Shown in pieces: positions 1-7,099 of a stretch of 64,000 nucleotides of DNA. Source of the DNA: Candidatus Thioglobus sp. MED-G25. GTDB taxonomy: Bacteria > Pseudomonadota > Gammaproteobacteria > Arenicellales > UBA868. Below the pieces are notes generated by a model that saw nothing but the letters and a program-made list of their open reading frames with translations, had not been told where the DNA came from and made no database searches. The translations under genes were made by a program, and so were the position numbers. Every line of letters begins with the position of its first letter. Position 1 is the first letter of the stretch. The stretch spans positions 1 to 64,000 of the forward strand of contig NTKC01000001.1 of NCBI GenBank assembly GCA_002456995.1, in the 5' to 3' direction.

Positions 1-126
1 GCTGGTAGATTTTTGTTGCTACGTCCGACGGATACTGGGGGTTCAATCTCTTGGGTTTGTCGCAGTACGCCGGATGATCCCGCCTTCGATCTCACCGACT
101 ATCTCCCCTCAAGCTGCAAGGAGTGA
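1..126 (+). CDS. Type IV pilin, C-terminal end (partial)
   Basis: Frame 1 is open from the first base to a TGA at 124-126 and encodes the last 41 residues of a protein. The tail has an Ile-Ser-Trp-Val-Cys strand followed by a polar loop and Leu-Pro-Ser-Ser-Cys-Lys-Glu. This matches the disulfide-bounded D-region that ends type IV major pilins, where a WxC strand pairs with a LPxxC tail. The N-terminal methylated helix lies outside the window, so the family assignment rests on this short tail only. The gene converges on the integrase that follows; the 3' ends are 74 bases apart. Confidence 0.6.
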   Translation, partial: AGRFLLLRPTDTGGSISWVCRSTPDDPAFDLTDYLPSSCKE

Positions 127-170
127 CGGACTTATCCTCCACCCTTAAATGGGTGTACCGCATCAGCAAA

Positions 171-193
171 CGGGGCATACAACGTATACCCCG
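171..193 (-). terminator. Hairpin after the integrase gene
   Basis: Two ten-base arms (171-180 and 184-193, one mismatch) enclose a three-base loop. The hairpin begins eight bases after the integrase stop on the minus strand and is followed by only a short T stretch. A related hairpin lies at 4476-4508 beside a decayed integrase tail, so the two seem to share an origin. Confidence 0.5.
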
Positions 194-200
194 CACACAC

Positions 201-1181
201 TCAACCCAATCGTGCCACCAAAGATTCAGGTTTGATATGGGTATAGCGTTTCAAATGTTTAAGATTTTCATGCCCCGTAATACTGGCTACTTCCATCACG
301 TTAAAGCCGCGCTCAAATAACCTTGATGTTGCCTCATGCCGTAAATCATGGAATCGTAAATCCTCAATACCACATTGTTCCTTGAGTCTTGTAAACCTGT
401 TCCACTCTGTCCACCTGTTGACATCAAATATTGGTCGATCAGACAGTTGAATTACATTGCCAGACGCTCCTATTTGGTCTGTAAGGGCTTTTAATGCCCT
501 TTTGGACAATGGGATTGTTCTGGGCCTGTCGGTCTTAGTTTCAGGGATTTGAAGCGTTTGATTCTGAGCATTAATGTCGCTCTTTCTGGTGCTATAAATC
601 TCCCCCTGACGCATTGCTGTTTCTATCGCTACGATAATCTGGCGCTTTAAACATGGGTACGCCTTACTCAAAAGCAATTCCTCTTCCCCATGTTGCAATC
701 GCCTGTCCCGTGGCACATCTGCATTTTTGAATCTGATCCTTGAGACAGGATTTAAATCTAGCGGAACGCTCCATTCGATAGCGGCAGTATTGATTGCTGA
801 TGATAAAACCGACAAATCACGCTTTACTGTCAGTGGTGCAACCTTGAGTAAGCGTTGATCACGGTACTTTGCAAGATGCGCTGGTGTTAAATCAGCCAGT
901 GGTAAGTCTTTAAAGTATCTCTTGAGTAACCGTACTCGCCACTTGTGGGAATCACCACCATTCTTCAAGGTTGGTAGATACTCGTTCTCGTACTTCTGCA
1001 TCAGTTCGCCCACAGTCAAAGAACTGCGTGGCGCATAATCGCCACGCTCCATTGCGATCTCTGTGGATTTAATGAACCGCTTGGCTACTTCACGGCTGGT
1101 AAAGGTGGCGGTTACTGGCGCGTAACCTTTGCGTCTAACATTGGCCTGATAACGGCCTTCTCGTACTCGGATGCTTCCCAT
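201..1181 (-). CDS. Tyrosine recombinase (phage/island integrase)
   Basis: This 326-residue site-specific recombinase has the usual order: a short arm-binding N-terminus (about 1-50), a helical core-binding domain (about 55-150) and a catalytic domain (about 165-326). The catalytic residues are visible as R191 (in RQGE), K216, H278 and R281 (in HDLRH), H304 (in GH) and the nucleophile Y313 (in RYTH). A GGGAGA ribosome-binding site sits just before the ATG. The gene looks intact. Its C-terminal coding sequence recurs in decayed form at 4622-4669 and 5014-5097, so DNA around this 3' end has been duplicated, probably by repeated integration. It sits beside a pilin gene rather than a tRNA. Confidence 0.93.
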   Translation of the reverse strand: MGSIRVREGRYQANVRRKGYAPVTATFTSREVAKRFIKSTEIAMERGDYAPRSSLTVGELMQKYENEYLPTLKNGGDSHKWRVRLLKRYFKDLPLADLTPAHLAKYRDQRLLKVAPLTVKRDLSVLSSAINTAAIEWSVPLDLNPVSRIRFKNADVPRDRRLQHGEEELLLSKAYPCLKRQIIVAIETAMRQGEIYSTRKSDINAQNQTLQIPETKTDRPRTIPLSKRALKALTDQIGASGNVIQLSDRPIFDVNRWTEWNRFTRLKEQCGIEDLRFHDLRHEATSRLFERGFNVMEVASITGHENLKHLKRYTHIKPESLVARLG

Positions 1182-1311
1182 ATTCTTCTCCCAAGTGTGT
1201 ACACAATTGAGACAAGAACATGAAGTACATCAAATATAACTTGAGATAGCGCCTGTGCTACGGCGTGGGACAAGCTTTTGGTACACCAGCTGGATTACCG
1301 AACTAGGCCAT

Positions 1312-1341
1312 GCAATCTAGTTGAACTGATGCCTAGATTGC
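1312..1341. repeat. 9-bp perfect inverted repeat between integrase and csp
   Basis: GCAATCTAG at 1312-1320 is repeated as its reverse complement CTAGATTGC at 1333-1341, with twelve bases between. It lies in the non-coding stretch upstream of the integrase and beyond the csp terminator. It could be an integrase or regulator binding site; nothing else identifies it. Confidence 0.4.
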
Positions 1342-1413
1342 TAGAACACCGACAGGCTTGATGCATCCCATCGACCAGCGTGAACTGACTACTTGTCTAT
1401 CGTAGTCGTGTAG

Positions 1414-1452
1414 TTAAAAAAAAGGAGTCACAGCGTAAGACGTGACCCCTTT
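1414..1452 (-). terminator. Rho-independent terminator of the csp gene
   Basis: On the minus strand an 11-base stem (AAAGGGGTCAC with GTGACTCCTTT, one mismatch) closes a ten-base loop and runs into a long T tract. It starts about 60 bases after the cold-shock gene stop and is a strong intrinsic terminator. Confidence 0.85.
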
Positions 1453-1514
1453 ATTGTGTGAGTAGTAGTAACGCTAGAAACTTTACTACTATACCAATGT
1501 GTTATTTTTGTAGC

Positions 1515-1721
1515 TTAAACGCCAATAACTTGCTTTGCACATGGGCCTTTTTCGGTCTGGCCGACTTCGAATTCAACGGCCTGACCATCGTTCAACGTTG
1601 CGTATCCGCCTCCCGCCTGAATGTCGGAATGATGAACAAACAGATCCTTACCACCATCTTCCGGAGCAATAAATCCGAAGCCCTTTTCTGCGTTAAACCA
1701 CTTTACTGTACCTTTAGCCAT
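1515..1721 (-). CDS. cspA: Cold-shock protein (CspA family)
   Basis: This is a single cold-shock domain of 68 residues, the normal length for the family. It starts [18 protein letters not shown] and carries both RNA-binding motifs, RNP1 (KGFGFI) and RNP2 (DLFVHHS). Such proteins bind single-stranded RNA and DNA and act as RNA chaperones. An AAGG ribosome-binding site precedes the ATG. The gene lies downstream of, and in the same direction as, a lysine-rich small gene (1817-1981), with an inverted repeat between them that may attenuate transcription. A strong terminator follows. Its position next to an integrase suggests it may be island cargo, but csp genes are also common on the chromosome. 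Confidence 0.95.
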   Translation of the reverse strand: MAKGTVKWFNAEKGFGFIAPEDGGKDLFVHHSDIQAGGGYATLNDGQAVEFEVGQTEKGPCAKQVIGV

Positions 1722-1757
1722 GTTACTTACCTTACTTTGTTTCGGTGAAATTATTAG

Positions 1758-1794
1758 AACCCCATATTGAAGTCACCGCTTCTAAATGGGGGTT
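1758..1794 (-). terminator. Inverted repeat between the lysine-rich gene and csp
   Basis: AACCCCAT at 1758-1765 and ATGGGGGTT at 1786-1794 can pair. On the minus strand the hairpin follows the stop of the 54-residue gene and is trailed by TTCTAATAATTTC. It could terminate that transcript partially or form structure in the csp leader. The tail is only weakly T-rich. Confidence 0.35.
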
Positions 1795-1816
1795 GAGAAA
1801 TTCTTATACTCCTAGA

Positions 1817-1981
1817 TCAGGCGTGGCCATCAATATTAGGTGGATCGTTGTCTGACTGGGATTGATCAGATTGATCATCCCCAGCAGTCGCAGCCTGTTT
1901 CTTTAGACGTTTTTCTTCTTTCTTCTTCTTTTTAGCGAGCTCTTTTTGTCGCTTTTCGAACGTGTAGTTGGATCTTACCAT
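1817..1981 (-). CDS. Small lysine-rich conserved protein, 54 aa
   Basis: The open frame starts at an ATG with a GAGG ribosome-binding site nine bases upstream and encodes 54 residues. After an MVRSNYTFEKRQKELA start comes a very basic helical stretch (residues 16-28, almost all Lys, Glu and Arg), then an acidic Gln/Ser/Asp-rich tail ending NIDGHA. I recognise the pattern as a small basic protein seen near cold-shock and RNA-helicase genes in proteobacteria, but no function is known to me. The charge pattern and the csp neighbour suggest nucleic-acid or ribosome association; that is inference. Confidence 0.65.
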   Translation of the reverse strand: MVRSNYTFEKRQKELAKKKKKEEKRLKKQAATAGDDQSDQSQSDNDPPNIDGHA

Positions 1982-2523
1982 AGGGTTGCCTCATATTAAT
2001 TTAAAACAGGTGGTGACCATGCTGTATTGAACCAGATAGATCCGAAACTATCATCTTTATCTAAGGGAAATCCTTGTGCAAGATCTAATTTAGTACCCCA
2101 GACATGCCTCTGCGCTCTTCCCTTCCCTTTGATGACGCATTTTCTCCGAGTTATTGCCTACTATATTCAGCCAAGCGACATGTACCCAAAGGCTAGTCCG
2201 ACCTCTACCCACTCCATTCATACCTATCATAGTACGTTATATTGTACCCGCTCATCGAGGATGAATTTTGAGAATCCAAAGAAAAGTCCTGACAATGTCG
2301 GACTTTGGCATGAGTAAATAAAGAACTATGTTTCTTCCAAAATGTTAGTCTCGGTGGCTTAAGTACGCCGGCATGTTTAACCGATTCTGGGTGAAAACTT
2401 GATCCAGACTCATTCATATTGAAATTCTGGAACAAATTCGTCACCAGAACAAGCCCAATAAATATCTGTTGCTGTCCCGGGAAGGTTGAACAGATTAGGG
2501 GAAGCACGCGTTGCTGAAATTGT
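1982..2523. other. Non-coding stretch, no gene recognised
   Basis: About 540 bases separate the lysine-rich gene from the methyltransferase gene. Open frames on both strands here have atypical, low-information composition and no recognisable motif. The left end must hold the promoter of the lysine-rich gene. I see no clear terminator, RNA gene or repeat. Confidence 0.4.
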
Positions 2524-3447
2524 TCACTTTAAACTATATAAAGCTTCCGTGTGTTCCGGGCCTAGTCCACAGCACCCGCCAATAATGTTTGCGCCAGCCT
2601 GTTTCCACTGGTCAGCGAACTCGGTCAAGTGATCAGGCGTAATAACGTCTTCGAATTGCCAATTAGGAGATTTGAAATAGCCGCTGTCTGGGTAGGCCAT
2701 AATCAGACCGTCGTAGTTTGCTTTAATCAACTCGATGGCATCTCCAATAAGATCCACAGAAGAGTGCATGATGCCTATGCCTTCAAAGCCAAAATTGATG
2801 GCTTCCTGAATATTGTCAATAAATGAGATAGTTTCATCATGATACCCAGTGATCGTAGCGTTTCGATCAGATCTTTTAGCCGAGAGTCCACACCACACTG
2901 GAAGTCTTGAAATAGATGCGCATTCAAACAGCGTCAGCATGCGATTAGGTACAGACATCATCTCAAGCAATACAAGATCTACTTCACCTTCTTCATAGAA
3001 AGAGAACATTTCATTAAATGCCTCAAAAAGATATTCTCTAGTTACCTGTCTTTTGTTGAATTGGTTTGATCCAGTAAGGAATCCAAGATTGTGCGAAACA
3101 GAGCCAGCTATTAACACGTCCTGATTCCCACAGCGTTCACGTGCCAGTAGTGCAGCCTCGATGTTCTTCATGTTGATTGTTCTAACTTCATCTGCAAGGC
3201 CTGCCGGTTCAAGTACCAAACGAGACGACGCATAGCCATTGACCGTGATTACGTCTGCCCCAGCATCGATATACGTTTGATGGGTTTCGACTAAAACATC
3301 AAAAGATTCAATAGATACACGAGCTGACCAAACTTGATCATCCATTGTTGTGCCACGGCGTTCTAATTCAGTTGATATGCCACTATCAAGGATCGCCACC
3401 TGTCCAGAATGAATCTTAGAAACTAGCGCGTCATATCTCGTATTCAT
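2524..3447 (-). CDS. Homocysteine S-methyltransferase family protein
   Basis: This 307-residue TIM-barrel protein belongs to the family that moves a methyl group from S-methylmethionine or betaine to homocysteine. The N-terminal DSGISTELERRG matches the usual DGG(MA)TELxRRG substrate strand, and the C-terminal GGCCG (C292, C293) gives two of the three zinc ligands. The third, normally the Cys of a VNC strand near residue 225, is replaced by GIMHSS, so zinc binding or substrate may differ. An AAGG ribosome-binding site precedes the ATG. It stands alone and its substrate cannot be told from sequence. Confidence 0.85.
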   Translation of the reverse strand: MNTRYDALVSKIHSGQVAILDSGISTELERRGTTMDDQVWSARVSIESFDVLVETHQTYIDAGADVITVNGYASSRLVLEPAGLADEVRTINMKNIEAALLARERCGNQDVLIAGSVSHNLGFLTGSNQFNKRQVTREYLFEAFNEMFSFYEEGEVDLVLLEMMSVPNRMLTLFECASISRLPVWCGLSAKRSDRNATITGYHDETISFIDNIQEAINFGFEGIGIMHSSVDLIGDAIELIKANYDGLIMAYPDSGYFKSPNWQFEDVITPDHLTEFADQWKQAGANIIGGCCGLGPEHTEALYSLK

Positions 3448-3548
3448 TGCCTTAGCCTGTCTTTTCGTCCACTTGCAGGGGACTGTTTTGGAACTTGATG
3501 AACTGTAGTTTAAAGGTGGCGAGCATTGATCGTGGAGTCAGTGTTAAG

Positions 3549-3588
3549 AGAAACATGACTACAGTGGGAGTACTGTAATCATGTTTCT
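3549..3588 (-). terminator. Long hairpin terminator
   Basis: A 17-base stem with one mismatch (arms 3549-3565 and 3572-3588) closes a six-base loop, just after the stop of the minus-strand gene ending at 3592. The minus-strand trailer is TTTCTCTT. It probably ends the short operon at 3592-4208. Confidence 0.6.
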
Positions 3589-3591
3589 ACT

Positions 3592-3777
3592 TTATCCTTC
3601 TGCCCCGGCGATGGTGGCGAACATTCCAAAACCAATAATCAAAAGAAATGGCGTAAGAGGGCTGTCGAAGAGAATAATAAACATCTTCATTCGTGTTGAC
3701 TTCTTCACAAAGTCTCCGAAAATCGACGAGTCTATTTTCCAAGAAGCTTCTAATCTGTAAACCTTGAAATTGTTCAA
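3592..3777 (-). CDS. Possible small membrane protein, 61 aa
   Basis: This frame starts with a TTG overlapping the stop of the upstream gene (TTGA), which suggests translational coupling. The product would have a charged N-terminal half and one hydrophobic segment at about residues 39-58. I recognise no family. The coupling and the hairpin directly after the stop favour a real gene. The short length and weak start make it uncertain; it may be a gene remnant. Confidence 0.3.
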   Translation of the reverse strand: MNNFKVYRLEASWKIDSSIFGDFVKKSTRMKMFIILFDSPLTPFLLIIGFGMFATIAGAEG

Positions 3778-4208
3778 TAGATAGAAAGTTGTATCAAAGT
3801 CATTACTGAGGCTGCTTTCTCTATATCTTTTTGTACGGGCTTCCCATTTTCATAACCAACTTTAGCAAAAAACCCGTCAATTCGACTGTGTGAACAAAGA
3901 GCATCTAGTTGATCGGCAATTATCTTATTGTTCTCATGCTCAACGGTAACTAGTGCATCAGTTAGATTACCTTTGTATAAAATTTTGATGTTAGACGCTT
4001 GAAGAAGATTCCTCCACCAGATATTCCGTCTATCCGTTACACAACTTAGTTGTCCCTTTGGGTCTTCAAGGTAACTTACTGGAAGAGCATAAATTTTACC
4101 GGTTTTCATTCCCCTAAAATTTAATACAACAAGGTTCTGACTAATCAGGAAATGCAGAGGCGATTTTGCAATCGCAATCGTAACCGGATTTATTATTCTC
4201 CAAAACAT
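3774..4208 (-). CDS. Nitroreductase-family split-barrel protein (Ddn-like)
   Basis: The 144 residues resemble the deazaflavin-dependent nitroreductase (Ddn/DUF385) split-barrel fold. The signature is the strand-turn-strand RGMKTGKIYALPVSYLED followed by a hydrophobic strand and an RNIWWRNL helix, where these proteins normally have a GG..HPxWxxNL motif. The key binding glycines are altered, so cofactor use (F420 or flavin) is doubtful. The family is abundant in actinobacteria, which fits an acquired gene. The AT-rich base usage here also differs from the rest of the window. Confidence 0.6.
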   Translation of the reverse strand: MFWRIINPVTIAIAKSPLHFLISQNLVVLNFRGMKTGKIYALPVSYLEDPKGQLSCVTDRRNIWWRNLLQASNIKILYKGNLTDALVTVEHENNKIIADQLDALCSHSRIDGFFAKVGYENGKPVQKDIEKAASVMTLIQLSIY

Positions 4209-4475
4209 GTGAAAATAGTCGCAGCTAACTTATTGGTGTAACTTAATCTAGTGCGCGCGAGTCTACGCGATAAACGAGGAATGTTGGGAGGCTAATTATT
4301 GGTGCAATGGAGTGAGCCCTACTACGGCGGGCGGGTACAATACCGACGCTGAGATAGTCTTTGATCTACGATGCAAGGTCAACGACAGTGTTTGGGACAT
4401 AAGAGATTGGGTCGAGACATTTGTTTTTGTTACTTCACTTGGGTATGGAAATAATTGATGATGGATGTGGTTTGA

Positions 4476-4508
4476 AAGAAAAACGAGGTATACAAGATGT
4501 ATACCCCG
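4476..4508 (-). terminator. Rho-independent terminator beside integrase remnant
   Basis: GGTATAC (4487-4493) and GTATACC (4499-4505) form a perfect stem with a five-base loop, extended by two more pairs across a mismatch. On the minus strand it is followed by CGTTTTTC. It is similar in sequence to the hairpin at 171-193 that follows the intact integrase. Confidence 0.7.
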
Positions 4509-4519
4509 CTCACACGCCT

Positions 4520-4621
4520 TTAAAGATCGGCTTTACCAATCATTTCATAATAAGTAGGTCCGAAATCTGCCATCGCTTGTTTCAGTTCATCAGAAACTGA
4601 ACCATAGATTGATGCAGAAGT
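4520..4621 (-). pseudogene. Orphan C-terminal reading frame, 33 codons
   Basis: Directly after the stop of the decayed integrase tail (4622-4669), the same frame stays open for 33 sense codons, reading SASIYGSVSDELKQAMADFG and onward to KADL, and ends 12 bases before a terminator. It reads like the genuine C-terminus of a soluble protein. There is no start codon. I do not recognise the family. It may be the 3' end of a gene truncated by integration. Confidence 0.35.
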
Positions 4622-4669
4622 TTAATCTAACCTCGCCACCTAAGTTTCTGACTCGATGTGGGTATAGCG
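4622..4669 (-). pseudogene. Integrase 3'-end remnant (copy B)
   Basis: Read on the minus strand it gives RYTHIESET, an in-frame stop, then VARLD and a stop. This aligns with the end of the intact integrase (RYTHIKPESLVARLG). It begins immediately after the stop of the YdhR-like gene, so the junction falls at the Arg codon before the catalytic Tyr. It is too short to be functional and is best read as the scar of an earlier integration. Confidence 0.6.
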
Positions 4670-4972
4670 CTACAGTCCCCGAGTAACTCGTGTGGGGCCT
4701 TCAATTACATCGAAATCTTTGGATACAATATTAGCCAAAGCTGGATTGGCCCCAACCCCAGCAAATAGATCGGACTTTAAATATCCCTCATAGGCATCCT
4801 TTGATTCCCAGATATAAACACCGCCATAGGTATTGTTCTCATCATCGGCCAGCCAGTGTTTTGAAATTAGTCCTGGCAGTGCGGCAAAAGCTTCAGCAAG
4901 TTCGTTGCATACTGCTTCGTACTCAGCACGATTAATGCCCTCTAGATTGAAATTAATGACTTGGATATGCAT
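4670..4972 (-). CDS. YdhR-like monooxygenase, 100 aa
   Basis: This 100-residue protein has the dimeric alpha/beta barrel pattern of the YdhR/antibiotic-biosynthesis-monooxygenase group: an N-terminal strand IQVINFNLEG, helix EYEAVCNELAEAFAALPG, strand SKHWL, the characteristic YGGVYIWESKDAYEGYL segment, and a C-terminal strand FDVIEGPT. Such proteins bind small aromatic or quinone-like ligands; the substrate is unknown. Its stop codon abuts a decayed integrase tail on one side and another remnant lies just upstream (5014-5097). The gene is therefore bracketed by integrase scars like a mobile cassette. Confidence 0.8.
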   Translation of the reverse strand: MHIQVINFNLEGINRAEYEAVCNELAEAFAALPGLISKHWLADDENNTYGGVYIWESKDAYEGYLKSDLFAGVGANPALANIVSKDFDVIEGPTRVTRGL

Positions 4973-5013
4973 ACATTTCCTCTCTACACTTAATGGTAAT
5001 TGTCATAAGAAGT

Positions 5014-5097
5014 TTAACCCATTCGTGCCGCCAAAGATTTTGGCTTGATGTGGATATAGCGCTGGAGTTGTTTGAGGCTCTGAAAACCGCGATGACC
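5014..5097 (-). pseudogene. Integrase 3'-end remnant (copy C)
   Basis: The minus strand reads GHRGFQSLKQLQRYIHIKPK and on through SLAARMG to a stop. This is clearly a tyrosine recombinase C-terminus, with the box-III GH and the catalytic Tyr, and is closely related to the end of the intact integrase. Upstream the frame runs only about 7-8 more codons before a stop, and the HxxR box is absent. It shares the sequence AGAAGTTTAA after the stop with copy B. It is a relic of a former integrase. Confidence 0.75.
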
Positions 5098-5173
5098 ACG
5101 GCCGTTCCCAACCGGATTCGTTCAGTGTGCGCCGTAAACCAAGTCGGTATCTAGAAAGGATTGTGGGCGATAG

Positions 5174-5290
5174 TCATCTCAATTCCATAATGTTCAGCCG
5201 TTCCCACGATCTCGAACCCCCCGCATCGGCCATCTGCATCATCTCAAGAGGGGGTTTGTTGACTGAACACATATCGACGTCAAGCGACAT
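5174..5290 (-). other. Possible relic or small ORF in a non-coding gap (5098-5405)
   Basis: The 308 bases between the integrase remnant and the GMC oxidoreductase contain no convincing gene. The best candidate is a 38-codon minus-strand frame (MSLDVDMCSVNKPPLEMMQM and on to NIMELR). It has no clear ribosome-binding site and no family I recognise. A GGTTCGA motif at about 5210-5220 lies in this frame and is not part of a tRNA. Confidence 0.2.
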
Positions 5291-5405
5291 CCGCTCAATA
5301 TTGATGATCAGCTAAAATTTCATCAGGGTGCGATGCGACGGTGCAGTGATTTACGAGGCATTGTTAGTGTCGCTAACAGACGATTTAACTGATGAGCTGA
5401 CATAC

Positions 5406-7058
5406 TCAGGTGGTGCTGTGATCTTCGAAATGGAAGTGGGGATGTTCCGGCGATAGTGGCGATTTACCCAGTAGGTAATCCGCTGCACGCTCGGCGATCA
5501 TCTGGGTGGGCGCGTTTAGATTTCCGCTGACTATGGTCGGCATCACCGATGCATCCACCACCCGCAGACCGTCTATACCGCGTACCCGTAACTCGGAATC
5601 GACAACCGCCTGATCATCACTGCCCATCTTACAGGTGCCGGATGGATGGTAGTCGGTTTCGGCGGTAGCACGCACGTGGTCCGTAAGCTCTCGATCCGAG
5701 GTGATTTCCGGTGCAGGAGTTATTCGTTTGCCCCGAAATTCATCGAACGCCGGTTGTGTCAGGATGTCCTGCATCACTTTCAAGGCTTCGACCAGTTCTT
5801 TGAGATCTTGTGGGTGACTGAGATAATTGAAATGAGCAGCCGGTCTGTCACGGGGGTCAGTGGAATGAAGCTTTACTTCCCCGCGGCTGAGTGGCCGCAA
5901 CTGGTCACAATTAAGCTGGTAGCCTGGATATAACAAAATCTTACGGCCAGCCCACTCACTGTAAACGGGTGTGAAGTGGTATTGGAGGTTCGGATGTGCA
6001 GCATCAGTATTCCCGTAGACCATGCCACCCATTTCCCAGATATTAGAGGCACCGATACCTGAGCGTGTCAGCAGCCACTGCACGCCGACGCGCAGTTTTG
6101 ATAGCGGCTGAGTCAGATGATGCAGGGTCACCGGTTGTGTGCACTCGAAACCTGTAATGACGGTCAGGTGATCCTGTAGGTTTTGTCCCACGCCCGGCAG
6201 ATTCAACTCGGAGCGAATATCCATGGTCTTCAGATAGTCAGCAGGCCCGATACCGGACAACATCAACAGCTGCGGTGTTTTGATCGCCCCACAGCAGACA
6301 ATTACTGCTTTGCTGGCCCGTAGCTCACGGGTGTTACCGCGTGAAACGTATTCCACGCCGACAGCTCGTTTGTTCTCGATAAGAATGCGATTGACCAGGG
6401 CACCTGTCTCGAGACTCAAATTTGGACGCGCCAGCGCAGGCTTAAGATGTGCAACCGCGGCACTGCTGCGGCGCCCGTTTTTGGAGGTGCTGTCTAACCG
6501 GGCGATCCCTTCTGGCTTATACCCATTTAAGTCCTCGGTAGTACCCTGGCCAGATTGTTGGCCGGCTTCCCACAACGCATCAAACAACGGGTTCTCGAGA
6601 TGGCCCCGAGTCACCCCAAGCGGGCCATGGCCACCACGCCATTCGTTTTCTCCCCGGTCTGAAGATTCACAGCGTTTGAAGTAGGGAAGACAGTGTGCAT
6701 AGCCCCAGTCTTCTAGGCCAGGGGCTTGTGCCCAGCGGTCGTAGTCCAGCGGATGGCCACGCATGTATACCATTGAATTGATCGATGATGATCCGCCGAG
6801 CACTTTCCCTCTCGGCAGCTGAATTTGTCGCCCGTTACAGCCTGGTTCTGATTCACTGTTGTAGTTCCAGTTGATGCTGGGATCTTTATAGACGTTATAA
6901 ACCCCGGCGGGTATGTGGATCATGAGTTTATGATCCATCGGCCCGGCTTCGAGAACATGAACATCCAATGCTGGGTTTTCAGAAAGGCGGTTGGCGAGTA
7001 CACAACCCGCAGAGCCTGCGCCCAGAATGATGTAGTCAAACAGTTTTTCTTTTGCCAA
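5406..7058 (-). CDS. GMC-family FAD oxidoreductase (choline-dehydrogenase-like)
   Basis: This 550-residue flavoprotein would oxidise an alcohol substrate. The N-terminal FAD motif is clear (DYIILGAGSAGCVLANRLSE, residues 8-27), with LPRGKVLGGSSSINSMVYMRG as the GMC signature 1 and GAIKTPQLLMLSGIGP as signature 2. The C-terminal HPSGTCKMG supplies the catalytic His, and the NLNAPTQMIAERAAD end is typical of choline- and alcohol-dehydrogenase-like members. It is the last gene of a likely three-gene unit with an alpha/beta hydrolase and a triple RidA-fold protein, 41 bases after the hydrolase. Together they look like a catabolic set, substrate unknown. It is not assigned to betA because betaine genes are absent. 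Confidence 0.93.
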   Translation of the reverse strand: MAKEKLFDYIILGAGSAGCVLANRLSENPALDVHVLEAGPMDHKLMIHIPAGVYNVYKDPSINWNYNSESEPGCNGRQIQLPRGKVLGGSSSINSMVYMRGHPLDYDRWAQAPGLEDWGYAHCLPYFKRCESSDRGENEWRGGHGPLGVTRGHLENPLFDALWEAGQQSGQGTTEDLNGYKPEGIARLDSTSKNGRRSSAAVAHLKPALARPNLSLETGALVNRILIENKRAVGVEYVSRGNTRELRASKAVIVCCGAIKTPQLLMLSGIGPADYLKTMDIRSELNLPGVGQNLQDHLTVITGFECTQPVTLHHLTQPLSKLRVGVQWLLTRSGIGASNIWEMGGMVYGNTDAAHPNLQYHFTPVYSEWAGRKILLYPGYQLNCDQLRPLSRGEVKLHSTDPRDRPAAHFNYLSHPQDLKELVEALKVMQDILTQPAFDEFRGKRITPAPEITSDRELTDHVRATAETDYHPSGTCKMGSDDQAVVDSELRVRGIDGLRVVDASVMPTIVSGNLNAPTQMIAERAADYLLGKSPLSPEHPHFHFEDHSTT

Positions 7059-7099
7059 TCTGATCTACTCCTGGCTGGAATCAGCGCAAGGCTTGAAGC

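Noticed and set aside
35..55. GGGGGTTCAATCTC at the window start, resembling the T-loop of a tRNA or tmRNA.
   Set aside because: It lies within a frame that reads well as a pilin tail and has no complementary stem.
2205..2507. A 100-codon minus-strand frame in the gap before the methyltransferase gene.
   Set aside because: The composition is not protein-like, there is no ribosome-binding site, and no motif was recognised.
5200..5225. A GGTTCGA motif on the minus strand, resembling a tRNA T-arm near integrase remnants.
   Set aside because: The flanks do not form a five-base T-stem, and no anticodon or D-arm can be placed upstream, so no tRNA or tRNA 3' end is supported.
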